Assembly: GCF_001698205.1 (NCBI RefSeq)
Contig: NZ_CP016591.1
Coordinates: 744,001-808,000, forward strand
DNA from: Tsuneonella dongtanensis
GTDB taxonomy: Bacteria; Pseudomonadota; Alphaproteobacteria; Sphingomonadales; Sphingomonadaceae
Length of the DNA: 64,000 bases
Direction of reading: 5' to 3'
This document shows, in pieces, positions 63,082-64,000 of the stretch. A program made the position numbers and the translations under genes. Below the pieces are notes generated by a model. That model saw only the letters and a program-made list of their open reading frames with translations, was not told where the DNA came from and did not search any database. The number at the start of each line of letters is the position of its first letter. The stretch's first letter is position 1.

Positions 63082-64000
63082 GTGACCTTTTCGCTTACGA
63101 TTCCGCGCACCATTTGGGTCGTCCTTGCCCTCACATTGTCTTCTGTGGGTTGGTAGGCGACGGCGAAGGACAAGCCCGTGGCCAATGGTGCTCTTGGTGC
63201 AAATTTCAACGAGAATTTTGAAGATTACAACCCGCGCGAACTCGACGCGGCCGGGTCGCGATGGGTGCGCATGTTCGTGGCTTTGCCGCAGATCGACAAA
63301 CTGGGTTCGGAGACGGGGGCAATCCCCACCATTCTCAACGCGGACGCTGCGGGTTATGGCACGATACTATCGGTGAAGTTCCGCTACATGCGGACTGCAC
63401 TGCCCACGCAGGGTAATACCGAATGGGCGCGTGCTGAAAAGCGGCTCGATACCGTTCTGGCCGCCACGATGGGCAAGATCGATATGCTCGTGATAGGGAA
63501 CGAGCCGTTTATCGAAACGCGGGAGGAGGATCGCGGGGCGGCGCTCAACGCTTTTTATGAAGCGATGGCGCGGCGCGCCATCGATTATCGGGCGACGCAC
63601 TGCTCCAGTCCGTGCCGCACGCAGATCTTCATGGGATCACTGACCAGGCTCGACCTGCCCAAGAATCGGACCGAGACCACTGCTCGGTGGCTCGAATTCG
63701 TGCGCGAAACGCCGGAGATCGCGGGGGTCGACATTCATCCACACCTACCCGCCATCGAGGCTTCGCAGCAATTCCTCGACTATGTCCTGCCCAGGATGCG
63801 CCCGGATCAGAAATTCCTCGTCACCGAATTCTCGCTGGTCTGGCATTGGCAGTCCCACATGAAAGATTCGGTCTCGGAACCCTTCGCCAAGGCGAACAAC
63901 ATGAAGCGAAACGTGCAGGTCTGGCAGGTCATCGATGCGTCCTTGAAGACCCCGTTCCCGCAACCGCTGTGGGACTCGTTCTTGTCCAATGAACCATGGT
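63082..64000 (+). pseudogene. Second clan-A glycosidase, TAG in its signal peptide, cut by window edge
   Basis: GTG 63082 follows the previous stop by two bases. The signal peptide (TIWVVLALTLSSVGW) is interrupted by TAG at 63154-63156, codon 25, where a C-to-T change from CAG is the simplest origin. The same frame then runs open to the window end, about 281 codons: NGALGANFNENFEDYNPREL, the acid/base Glu in LVIGNEPFIETREE, HPHLPAI and the nucleophile Glu in FLVTEFSLVWHW. NEP and TEF fit clan A glycosidases; the family cannot be fixed here. Confidence 0.78.

Larger units (their letters stand above)
52087..64000. mobile_element. Decaying genomic island inserted at tRNA-Leu
   Basis: The region from the tRNA to the right edge begins with a P4-type integrase remnant and contains sugar-catabolic and polysaccharide-degrading genes not found in the flanking core. 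At least seven of twelve genes are damaged: integrase and otnK truncated, a monooxygenase-like gene frameshifted, sulfatase fused and frameshifted, dgoK2 with three frameshifts, and two glycosidases with nonsense codons. No second copy of the tRNA 3' end was noticed in the window, so the right boundary must lie beyond it. Confidence 0.75.

Noticed and set aside
52150-64000. A second copy of the tRNA-Leu 3' end marking the right island border
   Set aside because: I scanned for TTCGAGTCCTC and CTGGGCACCA downstream and did not find one in the window; the border is probably outside it.
1-64000. CRISPR arrays, toxin-antitoxin pairs, restriction or other phage-defence genes
   Set aside because: No regularly spaced repeats and no recognisable defence families were seen.

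Overview
The window is GC-rich DNA of an alphaproteobacterium. Gene content and order (ftsEX after a zinc-ribbon/DUF3426 gene, metX-metW, hisC-tyrC, TonB receptors, GlnD, YebC-RuvC) suggest a sphingomonad, probably Erythrobacteraceae-like. That placement is from recognition of families, not from a database search. No rRNA, CRISPR array, insertion sequence or complete prophage was seen.

Layout. 0-12.4 kb: glnD, a small exported protein, the PLP protein yggS, a thiE-like gene, ftsK, a large TonB receptor, then a phosphate-starvation pair (pstS and an OprO/OprP-type porin), each preceded by a clear PHO box. 12.4-22.6 kb: alanine dehydrogenase, zinc-ribbon protein, ftsEX, ydcF-like, plsC, tyrC-hisC, then metX-metW-gltX. 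22.6-28.7 kb: a D-galactose oxidation cluster (dgoR, dgoK, dgoA, sodium symporter, galactose dehydrogenase, lactonase) of the De Ley-Doudoroff type; no galactonate dehydratase is present in the window. 28.7-52 kb: pyruvate kinase, small conserved proteins, yebC, ruvC, a pnuC/nicotinamide riboside kinase pair, glpQ, ubiG, lysC, purT, aldehyde dehydrogenase, a PQQ-cytochrome c alcohol dehydrogenase, a second TonB receptor, band-7/NfeD and a complex I NDUFA9-like protein. All these genes read intact.

52.1 kb to the end is different. A tRNA-Leu(CAG) is followed by a P4-type integrase that is cut off before its catalytic domain and joined directly to the last ~85 codons of an otnK-type kinase. Then come otnC, a frameshifted monooxygenase-like gene and an isocitrate/isopropylmalate-type dehydrogenase (a tetronate/acid-sugar operon); a pseudogene that appears to be two sulfatases fused by deletion; an aldose 1-epimerase lipoprotein; a second copy of dgoR with a triply frameshifted dgoK; a GH43-like two-propeller enzyme; and two clan-A glycosidase genes, each stopped by one nonsense codon. 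I read this as a genomic island for using a galactose-containing, sulfated (algal-type) polysaccharide, now decaying. At least seven of its twelve genes are broken, while the flanking 52 kb shows no such lesions.

The island and the core dgo cluster are linked. They share the convergent, overlapping dgoR/dgoK pair. Both dgoR copies have the same promoter geometry (TTGCCT-N17-CATAAG with six bases to the ATG), which predicts leaderless mRNAs. An identical 16-bp AT-rich box lies in the dgoK/dgoA and the GH43/GH5-like divergent intergenic regions, a candidate operator shared by core and island.
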